Positions 6,982 to 15,827 of a DNA stretch of 64,000 bases are shown here, in pieces (positions within the stretch are counted from its first letter, which is position 1; each line of letters begins with the position of its first letter). The notes under the pieces are model-generated. The model ran no database searches, had not been told where the DNA came from, and was given only the letters and a program-made list of their open reading frames with translations. The DNA comes from Gleimia hominis. Its GTDB lineage: Bacteria; Actinomycetota; Actinomycetes; Actinomycetales; Actinomycetaceae. A program made the position numbers and the translations under genes. The stretch lies in contig NZ_CP126963.1 of assembly GCF_002871945.2 (NCBI RefSeq), forward strand, positions 1,984,001 to 2,048,000, given 5' to 3'.

Positions 6982-9894
6982 GTGGCAGGTAAAAAACTCG
7001 TGATCGTGGAGTCCCCAGCGAAAGCGCGGACGATCGCCGGGTACCTGGGGCCGGAGTTTACCGTTAAGGCATCCGTGGGGCACGTGCGAGACCTGCCTAC
7101 CCCCTCAGAACTACCGCCTTCGAAGAAGAAGGGGCCGCTTGGGAAGTTCGCGGTTGATATTGAGAAAGACTTCAAACCCTACTACGTGATCAACGCGGAC
7201 AAGAAAAAAACGGTCACTGACCTGCGTAAAGCGCTGAAAGATGCAGACGAACTTTACCTAGCTACTGATGAGGACCGTGAGGGCGAAGCGATTGCCTGGC
7301 ACCTGCTTGAAGTTTTGAAACCCAAAGTGCCAGTTAAACGCATGGTGTTCCACGAGATCACTAAGGAAGCGATTCAAAACGCGTTAGACAACACGCGGGA
7401 AATCAACTTGAACCTGGTGGACGCCCAAGAGACCCGGCGGATCCTGGACCGCCTAGTGGGGTATGAGGTGTCACCACTGCTGTGGCGCAAAATCTCGGCA
7501 GGACTTTCGGCAGGGCGCGTGCAGTCTGTAGCGACCCGCATGATTGTAGACCGGGAACGCGAACGTATGGGCCACGTTAGCGCCCAGTACTGGGATGTGG
7601 CGACACAGCTGTGGTCTACCACGGCGTTCGAAGCCGCAGTAAGCCACGTTAACGGAAAACGTATCGCCGTTGGCCGCGATTTTGACGACGCGGGGGAGCT
7701 CAAGAAACCTGCGGAGGTAGTGGCTTTGGATGCCGACTCCGCCCACGCCCTCGAAGAGGGAATCAAGAAACTAGGGGACGCGGATGCACGCGTGGAGTCG
7801 GTGGAGCAAAAACCGTATCGCCGCCGCCCGGCAGCGCCGTTCACCACGTCTACCCTCCAGCAAGAAGCGGGGCGGAAACTGCGGTGGAACGCCCGCAACG
7901 CAATGCGGATAGCGCAGTCCCTGTACGAAAACGGTTATATAACGTATATGCGTACGGACTCAACTGCGCTGTCCACACAGGCACTGCGGGCCGCGCGGGC
8001 GCAGGCGAAAGAAATGTTCGGGGAACGCAACGTTTCGAAATCCGCGCGGATTTATGCGAAGAAGGCCAAGGGCGCGCAGGAAGCGCACGAGGCCATCCGT
8101 CCGGCAGGAGATTCGTTCCGCAGCCCCGACCAGGTGGCAACTGAGCTGAATAAAGACCAGTTAGCGCTCTACACCCTGATTTGGAAACGCACGTTGGCGT
8201 CGCAGATGACAGACGCGGAGGGCACCACTGATACGTTGCGTATCGGCATGGACGTGCAGACTGCTTCGGTTGGGGAACTGCAAGCGGGGACTCATCACGT
8301 GGTCGCCTCGGTGTCCGGCACGGTAATCGAGCATCGCGGGTTCCTCGCGGCATATGAGGAAGGGCGTGATGCGCAGCGTTACGGTTCGCGCAATGATAAT
8401 GAGCAGCGGCTGCCGAAACTCGTTGAAGGTGAGGTTGTGGACGTGCGAGGTGCAACCGCAACCGGGCATCAAACCACACCGCCGCCACGGTACACGGAAG
8501 CATCGCTAGTGAAAACTATGGAGGAACGGGGGATCGGCCGGCCGTCAACGTATGCGGCAACGATCTCTACGATTGTGGACCGCGGGTACGTGTCGAAACG
8601 CGGGCAAGCACTGGTACCCACGTTCCTAGCTTTCTCCGTCACCCGCCTGCTAGAAGAGAACTTGGCGAACCTGGTGGACTACGATTTCACTGCCCGCATG
8701 GAACAAGACCTAGACCATATTGCGATGGGAGACCAAGATCGGGTGGCGTGGTTGCGTTCGTTCTACAACGGGTTGGGAGATGACGCTCCGAAAGTTTCGA
8801 CGGACGGGAAAGGGCTTGCCCACCAGGTGGAATCGCTGGGTGATATTGACGCTCGGGCCGTTAACTCCATCGAAATTGGTGACGGCATGACCTTGCGGGT
8901 GGGGCGTTACGGACCGTATTTGGAGCGCGTGCAGGACGACAAGAAAGCGAACGTCCCCGTGTCTACCGCGCCCGACGAGATGACTGTGGAACTAGCGCAC
9001 GAACTGTTCCGCAAAGCAGAGTTAGATGGTCGCGTACTTGGCCAAGACCCGCAGACGGGCCGTGACATTGTGGTTAAAGATGGTCGCTACGGCCCCTACG
9101 TAATGGAAGTTATTCCGGAGGAACCGGCAGAGGCCGACGCGAAGGAAACCGCGAGCGCCGGAAACGAAGAAGAGGAAAAAGACACTAAGACAGCCGCTAA
9201 AGCCGACAAAACCGGTAAGAAAACTGCGTCTAAGAAGAAGGCAGGCGCAAAGAAAGCTAAGAAAGTAAAGCCGCGCACCGCCTCGTTATTTAAGTCCATG
9301 GACTTAGAGACCGTGACGATTGGTGACGCGTTAAAACTACTGTCCCTACCGCGCGAAGTGGGAACAGACCCGAAAACGGAAGAGGTTGTGACCGCGCAAA
9401 ATGGCCCGTACGGCCCGTATCTGAAACGCGGTAAAGAATCACGTTCTTTAGAATCTGAGGAACAGATTTTCGCAATCACACTGGAGCAGGCATTGGAAGT
9501 GCTGGCGCAACCAAAACGGCGTGGACGCGGAGCTGCGAAACCACCTTTGCGGGAGTTCGGTGAAGACCCCACTAGTGGGAAGAAAGTTGTGATTAAGGAC
9601 GGTCGGTTCGGCCCTTATATTACGGACGGAAAAACGAACGTGACGGTACCGCGGTCGGAAGCGATTGAACACATCACGGAGGATCGGGCGTTCGAACTGC
9701 TGGCGGACAAGCGGGCAAAAGGCCCTGTGAAACGCAAGAGTACGCGGAAGACAACTAAGAAAACCACCGGTAGGAAAACTGGTTCTAAGAAAACGGCAAG
9801 CGCTAAGAAAACTGCTTCTACGAAAACGGGAAGCGCGAAGAAAACAACTCGAACAACTACCGCCGCAAAGGCTTCTACCGCGAAGAAGAAGTAG
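6982..9894 (+). CDS. topA: DNA topoisomerase I (type IA)
   Basis: The enzyme relaxes negatively supercoiled DNA. It has an N-terminal Toprim domain (KKLVIVESPAKARTIAGYL, later TDEDREGEAIAWH), the central type IA core with the active-site tyrosine at Tyr322 in ITYMRTDS, and C-terminal repeats with GRYGPYV/GPYGPYL motifs. The last ~60 residues are a Lys/Thr/Ser-rich tail of KKTAS-type repeats, as in other actinobacterial TopA. The chosen start is the GTG at 6982, giving VAGKKLVIVESP, which matches the family N-terminus. An in-frame ATG 19 codons upstream would add an unconserved leader. The stop codon abuts the ATG of tmk. Confidence 0.95.
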   Translation: MAGKKLVIVESPAKARTIAGYLGPEFTVKASVGHVRDLPTPSELPPSKKKGPLGKFAVDIEKDFKPYYVINADKKKTVTDLRKALKDADELYLATDEDREGEAIAWHLLEVLKPKVPVKRMVFHEITKEAIQNALDNTREINLNLVDAQETRRILDRLVGYEVSPLLWRKISAGLSAGRVQSVATRMIVDRERERMGHVSAQYWDVATQLWSTTAFEAAVSHVNGKRIAVGRDFDDAGELKKPAEVVALDADSAHALEEGIKKLGDADARVESVEQKPYRRRPAAPFTTSTLQQEAGRKLRWNARNAMRIAQSLYENGYITYMRTDSTALSTQALRAARAQAKEMFGERNVSKSARIYAKKAKGAQEAHEAIRPAGDSFRSPDQVATELNKDQLALYTLIWKRTLASQMTDAEGTTDTLRIGMDVQTASVGELQAGTHHVVASVSGTVIEHRGFLAAYEEGRDAQRYGSRNDNEQRLPKLVEGEVVDVRGATATGHQTTPPPRYTEASLVKTMEERGIGRPSTYAATISTIVDRGYVSKRGQALVPTFLAFSVTRLLEENLANLVDYDFTARMEQDLDHIAMGDQDRVAWLRSFYNGLGDDAPKVSTDGKGLAHQVESLGDIDARAVNSIEIGDGMTLRVGRYGPYLERVQDDKKANVPVSTAPDEMTVELAHELFRKAELDGRVLGQDPQTGRDIVVKDGRYGPYVMEVIPEEPAEADAKETASAGNEEEEKDTKTAAKADKTGKKTASKKKAGAKKAKKVKPRTASLFKSMDLETVTIGDALKLLSLPREVGTDPKTEEVVTAQNGPYGPYLKRGKESRSLESEEQIFAITLEQALEVLAQPKRRGRGAAKPPLREFGEDPTSGKKVVIKDGRFGPYITDGKTNVTVPRSEAIEHITEDRAFELLADKRAKGPVKRKSTRKTTKKTTGRKTGSKKTASAKKTASTKTGSAKKTTRTTTAAKASTAKKK

Positions 9895-10593
9895 ATGGGA
9901 AACGGACTGTTCATCACGTTCGAGGGCGTGGATGCCAGTGGGAAGACCACGCAGATTGAGCGCACTGCCCAGTGGTTGGAGGAAACACTGGGGGTGCGCG
10001 TTGTGACTACGCGGGAACCGGGTGGAACTCCACTGGGCCAGCAGATTCGCGAACTGATACTGCACGGGCCAGGCGATATGGATGACCGTTGCGAAGCATT
10101 GCTTTACGCAGCTGATAGGGCTTACCACGTGGCAACGAAAATCCGGCCGGCCCTAGCGGCTGGGCAGGTGGTGCTGCAAGATCGTTATTTGGATTCTTCT
10201 GTTGCTTACCAGGGGGCAGCCCGCAGCTTAGGGGTGGGGGACGTGCGTTCCTTAAATACATGGGGAACCCAGGGATTGCTGCCCGACGTGACCGTACTAT
10301 TGGATGTTGACCCGCTGGATGCTGCCCGCCGCCGCGACGGAGCGCAAGACCGGTTAGAGCTGGAAGGCGTGGCGTTTCAACAGGCCGTGCGGGAACAGTA
10401 CTTGCAGATAAAAGAGGGATCTGACGGCAGGGTTAAGCTAGTTAATGCCGGTGAGGCCCCCGGTGCTGTTCAGGCGCAGATCCGGCGGGTGCTAACCCCG
10501 GTCATCGAGCAGTGGCGCCGCTGTCGCGGCGTGCGGGAAGGCGCGGGGCGACCAGCACGTGGGAAGGCGCGGGGCAGTGACAGTTTGGGATGA
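9895..10593 (+). CDS. tmk: Thymidylate kinase
   Basis: The enzyme phosphorylates dTMP to dTDP. It shows the P-loop FEGVDASGKTT (residues 9-19), the REPGGTPLGQ segment, QDRYLDSSVAYQG and a VTVLLDVDP strand. At 232 aa it is slightly longer than usual because of a basic tail after the core. This tail is encoded by a 15-bp direct repeat (10535-10549 and 10561-10575). The start codon follows the topA stop directly, and the end overlaps holB by 17 bp. The three genes form one replication-related operon, an order common in actinobacteria. Confidence 0.95.
   Translation: MGNGLFITFEGVDASGKTTQIERTAQWLEETLGVRVVTTREPGGTPLGQQIRELILHGPGDMDDRCEALLYAADRAYHVATKIRPALAAGQVVLQDRYLDSSVAYQGAARSLGVGDVRSLNTWGTQGLLPDVTVLLDVDPLDAARRRDGAQDRLELEGVAFQQAVREQYLQIKEGSDGRVKLVNAGEAPGAVQAQIRRVLTPVIEQWRRCRGVREGAGRPARGKARGSDSLG
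10535..10575 (+). repeat. 15-bp direct repeat at the tmk/holB junction
   Basis: GGGAAGGCGCGGGGC occurs at 10535-10549 and again at 10561-10575. It builds the extra C-terminal residues of Tmk and also places the holB GTG. It looks like a small local duplication that lengthened tmk into the holB start. Confidence 0.7.
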
Positions 10594-11755
10594 GCTGGTA
10601 GGGCAAGAACACGCAGTGTCTATTCTGCGCAACGCTGCGACGCAGGCTCGTGCAATTGTGGGCCAGGAACGCGGTGGCGACCCCAAGAGCGGGGGGCAAG
10701 GGATGACGCATTCGTGGCTGATCACTGGCCCACCGGGATCTGGGCGCTCCACTGTTGCACGCGCGTTTGCGGCGGCACTGCAATGCACGGGCCCAACAGT
10801 TGGGTGTGGGCAGTGCGCGGGGTGCCGCACCACAATGCTGAAAAGTCACTCGGATGTGACAGACCTGGATACGTCAACAGTTATTATCACGATCGATCAG
10901 GTTAGGGAATTGATCCGCGAAGCGCAGACCGCACCCGCCCTAGGGCGGTGGCGGGTTGTGCTCGTGGAGGACGCGGACCGGATGCTGGAACGCACCTCGA
11001 ACGTCTTGTTGAAATCCATTGAGGAACCACCCGAGCGCACGGTGTGGATTCTGTGTGCCCCCAGCCCGGAAGATTTGATTGTCACGATTCGTTCCCGCTG
11101 CCGTCACGTTCAACTGCAGGTACCGTCTGTTCATGCGGTGTCTGACTTGCTTGTGAAGCGGGGGGTAGATCCGCAGCAGGCACGGTTGTGCGCGCAGCTT
11201 TCGCAGGGGCATGTTGGTCGCGCGCAGGGGCTTGCGGATGATCCTAATCAGGTTGAGGAGCGGCGAGAGCTTTTGAGCTTGGCTGTCCGCGCCCGCAGTG
11301 TGGGGCAGGCAGTTTTGAACGCGGACACCCTTTTGGAGCAGGTGAAAACACAGGCTGGAGCGGAGATTGACGCGGCCGATGAGCGCGAGATTCAAGCGTT
11401 GAAACGCACTTTGGGGGTGGATGGGGAAAAGCGTTTAGACCCTTCCACTAGGGCGCAGATAAAAACGGTTGAGGACCAGCAGAAGCGGCGCCGCGACCGC
11501 CGTCAGCGTGACGCTATAGATCGGGTAATGGTAGACCTGTTGGGGTTATTGCGCGATGTGTTGATTACGCAGTTAGGGGCCGGAATGGACCTCATAAATG
11601 TAGACCTTTCTAACCAGGTTGAAAGCATGGCGGGGCGAACGGACGCATCCCGAACCTTGGCGCGTATGAACGCGATCGATCGGGCGCGTGAACGCATGGC
11701 AGCGAACGTGCCTCCGCTTCTGGTGTTGGAAAGCCTACTGGTGTCCCTGATTTGA
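10577..11755 (+). CDS. holB: DNA polymerase III delta-prime subunit (clamp loader)
   Basis: This is a 392-aa AAA+ protein. It starts VTVWDELVGQEHAV and contains Walker A GPPGSGRST near residue 51, a four-Cys zinc module (CTGP...CGQCAGC), VVLVEDADRM as Walker B, NVLLKSIEEPP, and the SRC motif in RSRCRHV. In bacteria delta-prime is the stator of the clamp loader and usually has a weak P-loop, which here is intact. The GTG at 10577 gives the conserved N-terminus. An in-frame GTG at 10559 adds an unconserved GRRGA. It overlaps tmk by 17 bp. Confidence 0.92.
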   Translation: MTVWDELVGQEHAVSILRNAATQARAIVGQERGGDPKSGGQGMTHSWLITGPPGSGRSTVARAFAAALQCTGPTVGCGQCAGCRTTMLKSHSDVTDLDTSTVIITIDQVRELIREAQTAPALGRWRVVLVEDADRMLERTSNVLLKSIEEPPERTVWILCAPSPEDLIVTIRSRCRHVQLQVPSVHAVSDLLVKRGVDPQQARLCAQLSQGHVGRAQGLADDPNQVEERRELLSLAVRARSVGQAVLNADTLLEQVKTQAGAEIDAADEREIQALKRTLGVDGEKRLDPSTRAQIKTVEDQQKRRRDRRQRDAIDRVMVDLLGLLRDVLITQLGAGMDLINVDLSNQVESMAGRTDASRTLARMNAIDRARERMAANVPPLLVLESLLVSLI

Positions 11756-11859
11756 CGCTGAGGTTTCGTGTAGCTCCTCGTTCGGGGTGTCTGTTAACGT
11801 AAAGCAGACGCGGTATTTCCGCGACCTGTAGTTCGAACATCTACTTTTGAGGATGGATA

Positions 11860-13413
11860 ATGAACAAACGCATAGTTGCCATTTTGGCTACGGCGCTGCT
11901 GGTAGCGGGGTGTTCCGCGGGAGGTTCCGCAGAAGAATCTAAGAATGGAGCTCATTCTGAAAAGTCGTCTGACCCAAAATTGCAGGTTTTCTACGATCAG
12001 GAAGTTAAATGGGGATCCTGTGATGGCGATGCGCAGGTAGCGGAGATTTCCCAAAATCGTTTGCAAGGTAAGCAGTATCAGTGTGCGAATGTCAAGGTAC
12101 CTGTGGATTACCAGAAACCTGAGGGGCCATCAGTGCAGCTGCGGGTTGCACGTTTTTCGCAAGATGGTTCGCATAATCGGACTCCTTTGGTGTACAACCC
12201 GGGTGGGCCGGGTGGCAGTGCGATCGGTGGACTGGCATCTATGGTTGAGAGCGTTTTTTCGAAGGACGTGCTGGGTAAGTACGATTTGGTTGCGCCAGAT
12301 CCGCGTGGGGTTGGGCTGTCGGCACCTGTAAAGTGCTTGACGCCGGAGCAGACAGATAAGATGCGTGCGTCCGATGAGTCGTCTTTGGATAAGATCCGTT
12401 CTACTATGGCGAAAATGGGTAAGCAGTGTTTAGAGGAATCTGAGCAGATGACCCGCCATGCAGATACGGATTCGGTGGTGAAAGACCTGGATGTTCTGCG
12501 CGCTGCGATGCGGCAGAAGAAGCTGAACTACGTGGGTTTTTCTTATGGCACACTCGTGGGAATCAAGTATGCGGATGCGTTTGGTAAGAATGTTGGCCGC
12601 ATGGTTTTGGATGGGGCGTTGGACCCGGCTGCGAATGTGAATGAGATTTCGCAGGGGCAAGCTGAGGGGTTTGAGGCGTCTGTGGACCATTGGATTGAGC
12701 TGGCTACGAAGAACGGTGAGTTGCCAGACCAGCTGCCGCGAGGTCAGGCGAAGACGATGATTAGGACATGGTTGGATCAACTTGAGAGTAAACCGTTGCC
12801 TACAGCGGATCCTAACCGTCCCCTCACGAAGTCGTTGGCGATGTCCGCGATATTGGCGGGTATGTATTCCACCGATTCGTATAAGTACGTCACCCAAGGT
12901 GTGATGCAGGCAATGGGGAGTAAAGATGGGTCTATTTTGTTGCAGATAGCCGACTTGTATGCAGATAGGAAGCCTGACGGTTCATATTCTTCTAACTCTT
13001 TTGATGCGTTTAATGTGGTTAATGCACTCGATTACAAACCGGTGGGAACACCTAAGGAGTGGGAGAAGACTGCAGAAGAACTGAAGAAGAAGTTGCCGTT
13101 TGTGGGTTCGGAATTCTCTTACGCTTCTGCTGGGTTGGTGGATTGGCCGGTGAAAGCGCCGGGAGAACGCAAAGCACTGTCGGCGTCTGAGGCACCGGAG
13201 TTCCTGATTGTGGGAACTAAGAACGACCCTGCCACACCGTATAAGTGGGCGGTTAATATGCATGAGGCAGCTGCTAAATCTCGCCTGGTCTCTTGGAATG
13301 GGTGGGGGCACTGCGCGTACCGCCAGGATGGTTCCGCAGGGGTGCGTAGCACGGTCGATAAGTACTTGATTGATGGGAAAGTACCAGAAGAGGATGTGAG
13401 CTTCGATGATTAG
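11860..13413 (+). CDS. Secreted alpha/beta hydrolase lipoprotein, TAP/SlpD-E family
   Basis: This is a 517-aa lipoprotein with lipobox LVAGC (Cys19), so it is anchored on the outer face of the membrane. It belongs to the tripeptidyl-aminopeptidase-like hydrolases: oxyanion segment NPGGPGGSAIG near residue 113, nucleophile Ser in GFSYGTLVG near 228, Asp in GTKNDPATPYK near 451 and His in WNGWGHCAYR near 483. All triad positions look intact. Family members remove short peptides from secreted protein N-termini or cleave esters and amides. A strong AGGAT site precedes the ATG. The gene stands alone, and a hairpin overlaps its stop codon. Confidence 0.9.
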   Translation: MNKRIVAILATALLVAGCSAGGSAEESKNGAHSEKSSDPKLQVFYDQEVKWGSCDGDAQVAEISQNRLQGKQYQCANVKVPVDYQKPEGPSVQLRVARFSQDGSHNRTPLVYNPGGPGGSAIGGLASMVESVFSKDVLGKYDLVAPDPRGVGLSAPVKCLTPEQTDKMRASDESSLDKIRSTMAKMGKQCLEESEQMTRHADTDSVVKDLDVLRAAMRQKKLNYVGFSYGTLVGIKYADAFGKNVGRMVLDGALDPAANVNEISQGQAEGFEASVDHWIELATKNGELPDQLPRGQAKTMIRTWLDQLESKPLPTADPNRPLTKSLAMSAILAGMYSTDSYKYVTQGVMQAMGSKDGSILLQIADLYADRKPDGSYSSNSFDAFNVVNALDYKPVGTPKEWEKTAEELKKKLPFVGSEFSYASAGLVDWPVKAPGERKALSASEAPEFLIVGTKNDPATPYKWAVNMHEAAAKSRLVSWNGWGHCAYRQDGSAGVRSTVDKYLIDGKVPEEDVSFDD

Positions 13414-13424
13414 CGAGGCTAATC
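13408..13424 (+). terminator. Hairpin overlapping the hydrolase stop codon
   Basis: GATTAGC-GAG-GCTAATC is a perfect 7-bp stem that includes the TAG stop of the lipoprotein gene. No long T run follows, so strength is uncertain. Confidence 0.45.
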
Positions 13425-13536
13425 GTTAACTCAACTACTCGTACTAATAGTGGTTAGTGTGGTGAAACACAGAGGTAGAGTTTGAAAACTACCGGGCGTG
13501 TTCGCTAAAGTTGACCGCGTGCCCTACGGGGCGAAC

Positions 13537-13609
13537 GCCACCTTAGCTCAGTCGGCAGAGCGTCTCACTCGTAATGAGAAGGTCGAGAGTTCGATTCTCT
13601 CAGGTGGCT
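13537..13609 (+). tRNA. tRNA-Thr (anticodon CGT)
   Basis: This is a full cloverleaf. The acceptor GCCACCT pairs with AGGTGGC, the D arm is GCTC...GAGC, the anticodon arm TCTCA-CTCGTAA-TGAGA carries CGT, and the T arm GAGAG-TTCGATT-CTCTC (one pair beyond a standard stem) is normal. CCA is not encoded. It sits at the left edge of an AT-richer accessory region, and tRNA genes often serve as integration sites. I found no second copy of its 3' end in the window. Confidence 0.95.
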
Positions 13610-14028
13610 CTGCTTGGACGCCCATTTTGATACGAAGCTCAGCGAGGATGAGCGATAGATCGAGGCAGGTGTTTTTGCTCGTAGCAAGAGATTACTGATG
13701 ACTATCGGGAGGTATGATTGTCATCAGGTTTCGCGCGAAAGTTCGCCTTTAGGAAATTCTCGATTTAGAGATATGGCCCCACCAAGCAAGGAACTGATGG
13801 AACTCGACTGCGAAGCTACGGTAACCTCATAACCATAATTCGATAAACGACATTGACAGATGTTGATGTTGTACCGCGTAGTAGGAACAGGCAGGACGTT
13901 CCTGTGAGACATAGGGAAGCTCCGATGGGTGGGGGTTTGTTGCGTTACCGACGCACATTCTTAATGTCGGGCGTGGGACACTCCCCAAGAATCACCAGGC
14001 CTCTGGAATGATACGCAGGGAGAAAACC
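13610..14028. other. Intergenic region after tRNA-Thr, no gene supported
   Basis: This ~420-bp AT-richer stretch has no supported coding sequence. A short hairpin GCTCA...TGAGC lies near 13637-13653. The promoter of the bacteriocin-like gene must lie in the right half, but no clear -35/-10 pair stands out. A 62-codon minus-strand ORF here has no RBS and no recognisable family. Confidence 0.5.
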
Positions 14029-14439
14029 ATGAGAATTCGCAAGTTGTTTAGTCTTGGCGCCATGGCCGTGACTATCGCAGCACTTATGTTAGGACCTGCT
14101 GGTGTAGCTCAAACATCACCGCTCCAGGCCACCAGTTCAACAGATGGGGACAGTCCAATCAGCAATTTTACCGTCATTTATGACCCTAACGGGAAGATTG
14201 TAAATTACGCAGAAACTCTATATTCGAAGAGTGACAACCGGAAAGTAGTTGCTTGTCTGGGAGCCATCGCTGGTATTGGTGGCCCAGCAGCCTATATTAT
14301 TGTTGGAGCCTGTGCCGGCGCATGTTCGGCACCAGAACCTACTGTCACAAAAGGTATATGTGCAGCCTGCGTCGGAGCTTATGCTGCTTTAGGTGCAGGA
14401 GGGATGGGAGCGGCTGCTGCTTGCTTCCAGCTGTGGTAG
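14029..14439 (+). CDS. Secreted Cys-rich bacteriocin-like precursor, 136 aa
   Basis: I recognise no exact family. What is visible is an N-terminal signal peptide (basic MRIRKL, then a hydrophobic core to about residue 33), a polar ~45-residue propeptide, and a strongly hydrophobic Gly/Ala-rich C-terminal ~60 residues with six Cys. That part begins near KVVACLGAIAG and ends AAAACFQLW. A signal peptide, spacer and hydrophobic six-Cys core recall halocin C8-like and other large hydrophobic bacteriocins, but this is resemblance only. The ATG at 14029 has GGGAGA upstream. An in-frame ATG seven codons earlier lacks one. A 57-aa two-helix protein follows after 15 bp, in the usual place of an immunity gene, and both end before a strong terminator. 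Confidence 0.75.
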   Translation: MRIRKLFSLGAMAVTIAALMLGPAGVAQTSPLQATSSTDGDSPISNFTVIYDPNGKIVNYAETLYSKSDNRKVVACLGAIAGIGGPAAYIIVGACAGACSAPEPTVTKGICAACVGAYAALGAGGMGAAAACFQLW

Positions 14440-14454
14440 AAAAGAGAGGATAGG

Positions 14455-14628
14455 ATGCGTAGAAAACTCCAATTGTCTGCTGGTGAAATAGTTGTTGTAG
14501 GAATTTCGGGCGGATTGGGAATGCTTGCCCTAGCTTGCGGATTCATCAATCCGCTCTGGTTTCTTGGTTTTATCGCCTGCGTTGCTGTTCTACTTGCGGT
14601 AATTATTCCAAAACTGGGTAGACGATAA
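14455..14628 (+). CDS. Small two-helix membrane protein, putative immunity protein, 57 aa
   Basis: This short gene encodes a 57-residue protein with a basic N-terminus (MRRKLQLSAGE), two hydrophobic segments (about 11-28 and 31-52) and a basic end (PKLGRR). AGAGAGGAT lies just upstream of the ATG. It follows the Cys-rich secreted precursor by 15 bp and shares its terminator, so the two form a bicistronic unit. Small basic two-TM proteins next to bacteriocin genes commonly give producer self-immunity. That role is inferred here from position and topology only. Confidence 0.7.
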   Translation: MRRKLQLSAGEIVVVGISGGLGMLALACGFINPLWFLGFIACVAVLLAVIIPKLGRR

Positions 14629-14675
14629 ACGATCTCCATAGAGACACATCACGAATGAGATGTTGATAGCGATTT

Positions 14676-14715
14676 GAAAGGGCGCTCTTCATTTTTACAA
14701 GAAGGGTGCCCTTTC
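14676..14715 (+). terminator. Terminator of the bacteriocin-like operon
   Basis: GAAAGGGCGCTCTTC and GAAGGGTGCCCTTTC form a 15-bp stem with two non-Watson-Crick positions around an AT-rich loop. It lies about 50 bp after the immunity-like gene. Confidence 0.8.
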
Positions 14716-14796
14716 AGTACTGTTACCAGACTTATATCTCAACTTTTCTATCAACCTTTATTCGCAGACTCTTTAATGTTTATAAAGGAGAAGCCG

Positions 14797-15130
14797 ATGG
14801 GTTTCTTTTCTGGAATACGCTAATCTACGCCACGACACAGCACCGATCACGCGTTGGGTTCGTCGTATTTTCTCTTGTTTGGCTCTGCTTCTTCTGGTGG
14901 CAGGCCGGTGACGGGACGGTCTGCTATGCAGCTTACCGCCGTTTACAGTTGCGTGTAAGTTGTACCTGAGGCAGTCGCTGGCCTGCCGTTACATGCCTAT
15001 CGGGAGGATAAGAACGAGTCACGGGTGAAAGCAATCGACCATTCCCTCCATGGACTGCTTTATGATGAGTCGAACCCTGAAATGACCAGCTTGTCTTCCG
15101 CTAAACGTTGATGACTCACCTGCTTTTGGG
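14797..15130 (+). pseudogene. Decayed HK97-type phage portal protein fragment
   Basis: Reading from the ATG at 14797 (preceded by AAAGGAG) gives MGFFSGIR, a stop, then colinear portal-like sequence including SGGRPVTGRSAMQLTAVYSC, a second in-frame stop (14956), then PEAVAGLPLHAYREDK, VKAIDHSLHGLLYDESNPEM and, after a frameshift, TLMTHLLLG. These blocks match the N-terminal third of siphophage HK97-family portals (RPVT-RSA, AVYSCVRLLAE-VAGLPLHVYR, DHPLYRLLHDEPNPEMT). Two stops and one frameshift show it is dead. The homology stops at ~15130, where an IS3 relic begins on the other strand. No other phage genes are visible nearby. Confidence 0.75.
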
Positions 15131-15560
15131 GTGGTATCGCCCTTCTACCCATCGCACAATTTGGAGGCGTAACTCGTTACGGGTCGCCCACGTTTTACGG
15201 TCTAACACTTTTTGTGGCAAAGAGAAAAAGACTCCATAGCCGCGTTATCCTCGCACGCCCCGACTCCGCCCATAGATCCTTGCAGGCTATAGGCGTTTAG
15301 CATGCATCCTCTATGGGGTAGCGTCATAAACAATGCTGAAGTCACCAGGGGCGTTTTCATATGCTTATCAATGCAGTACCCAACAATACGTTTAGACCAC
15401 ATATCTTTTATCGTATATGCATAGACTTTGCCTTCTTTAGTTAAGGGTTCGGTAACATCTGCCAACCATACTTGGTTAGGGCCTGCGGCAGTGGAATCCC
15501 GTTTGACGAGATTATCAAGGACCGGTGCTTCAGGTTTAATGCAACACGTTTTGAGTTTAG
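15131..15560 (-). pseudogene. IS3-family transposase (OrfB) remnant
   Basis: The minus strand encodes pieces of an rve/DDE integrase core: NQVWLADVTEPLTKEGKVYAY, then IKDMWSKRIVGYCID, a garbled middle, QGSMGGVGACEDNAAMESF, and after a frameshift VLDRKTWATRNELRLQIVRW ending VEGRYHPK. The first catalytic Asp (ADVTE) and the DNAAMES glutamate region are still visible, but frameshifts and a truncated C-terminus make it non-functional. The left end runs straight into the portal remnant, suggesting insertion into old prophage DNA or a later deletion. No terminal repeats were found. Confidence 0.75.
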
Positions 15561-15827
15561 ATGTAGTCGAGAGAATTTCTGCCTTGTTACACGAACTACT
15601 TCACTCGCACCGGTTTTTTACGTGTAGCTGGCGACCACTTACTCACCCGTGTCCGGTCGACACCACACACATCCTAGTTCACACTTCCAAGTGTGCCTCA
15701 CGTCGCCAAAATGCAAGATACCACCCCACCTCCGCGGTCAATACATGAAAGGTAAATCGTTTGATGGACAGGCGTGTGGTTACGTGCCACACTTATCTTG
15801 CAGTCACATTGTGTAAGGAGGATGGTC
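15561..15827. other. Gap between IS3 remnant and frameshifted secreted-protein gene
   Basis: No gene is supported. The left half may be further decayed transposase sequence. The right half must carry the promoter of the next gene. Confidence 0.4.

Noticed and set aside
13724..13912. 62-codon minus-strand ORF after tRNA-Thr
   Set aside because: No ribosome site, no recognisable family, and it lies in a gap expected to carry a promoter.
13924..14010. 28-codon ORF (MGGGLLRYRR...) upstream of the bacteriocin-like gene
   Set aside because: Weak ribosome site and no feature of a leader peptide; not enough support.
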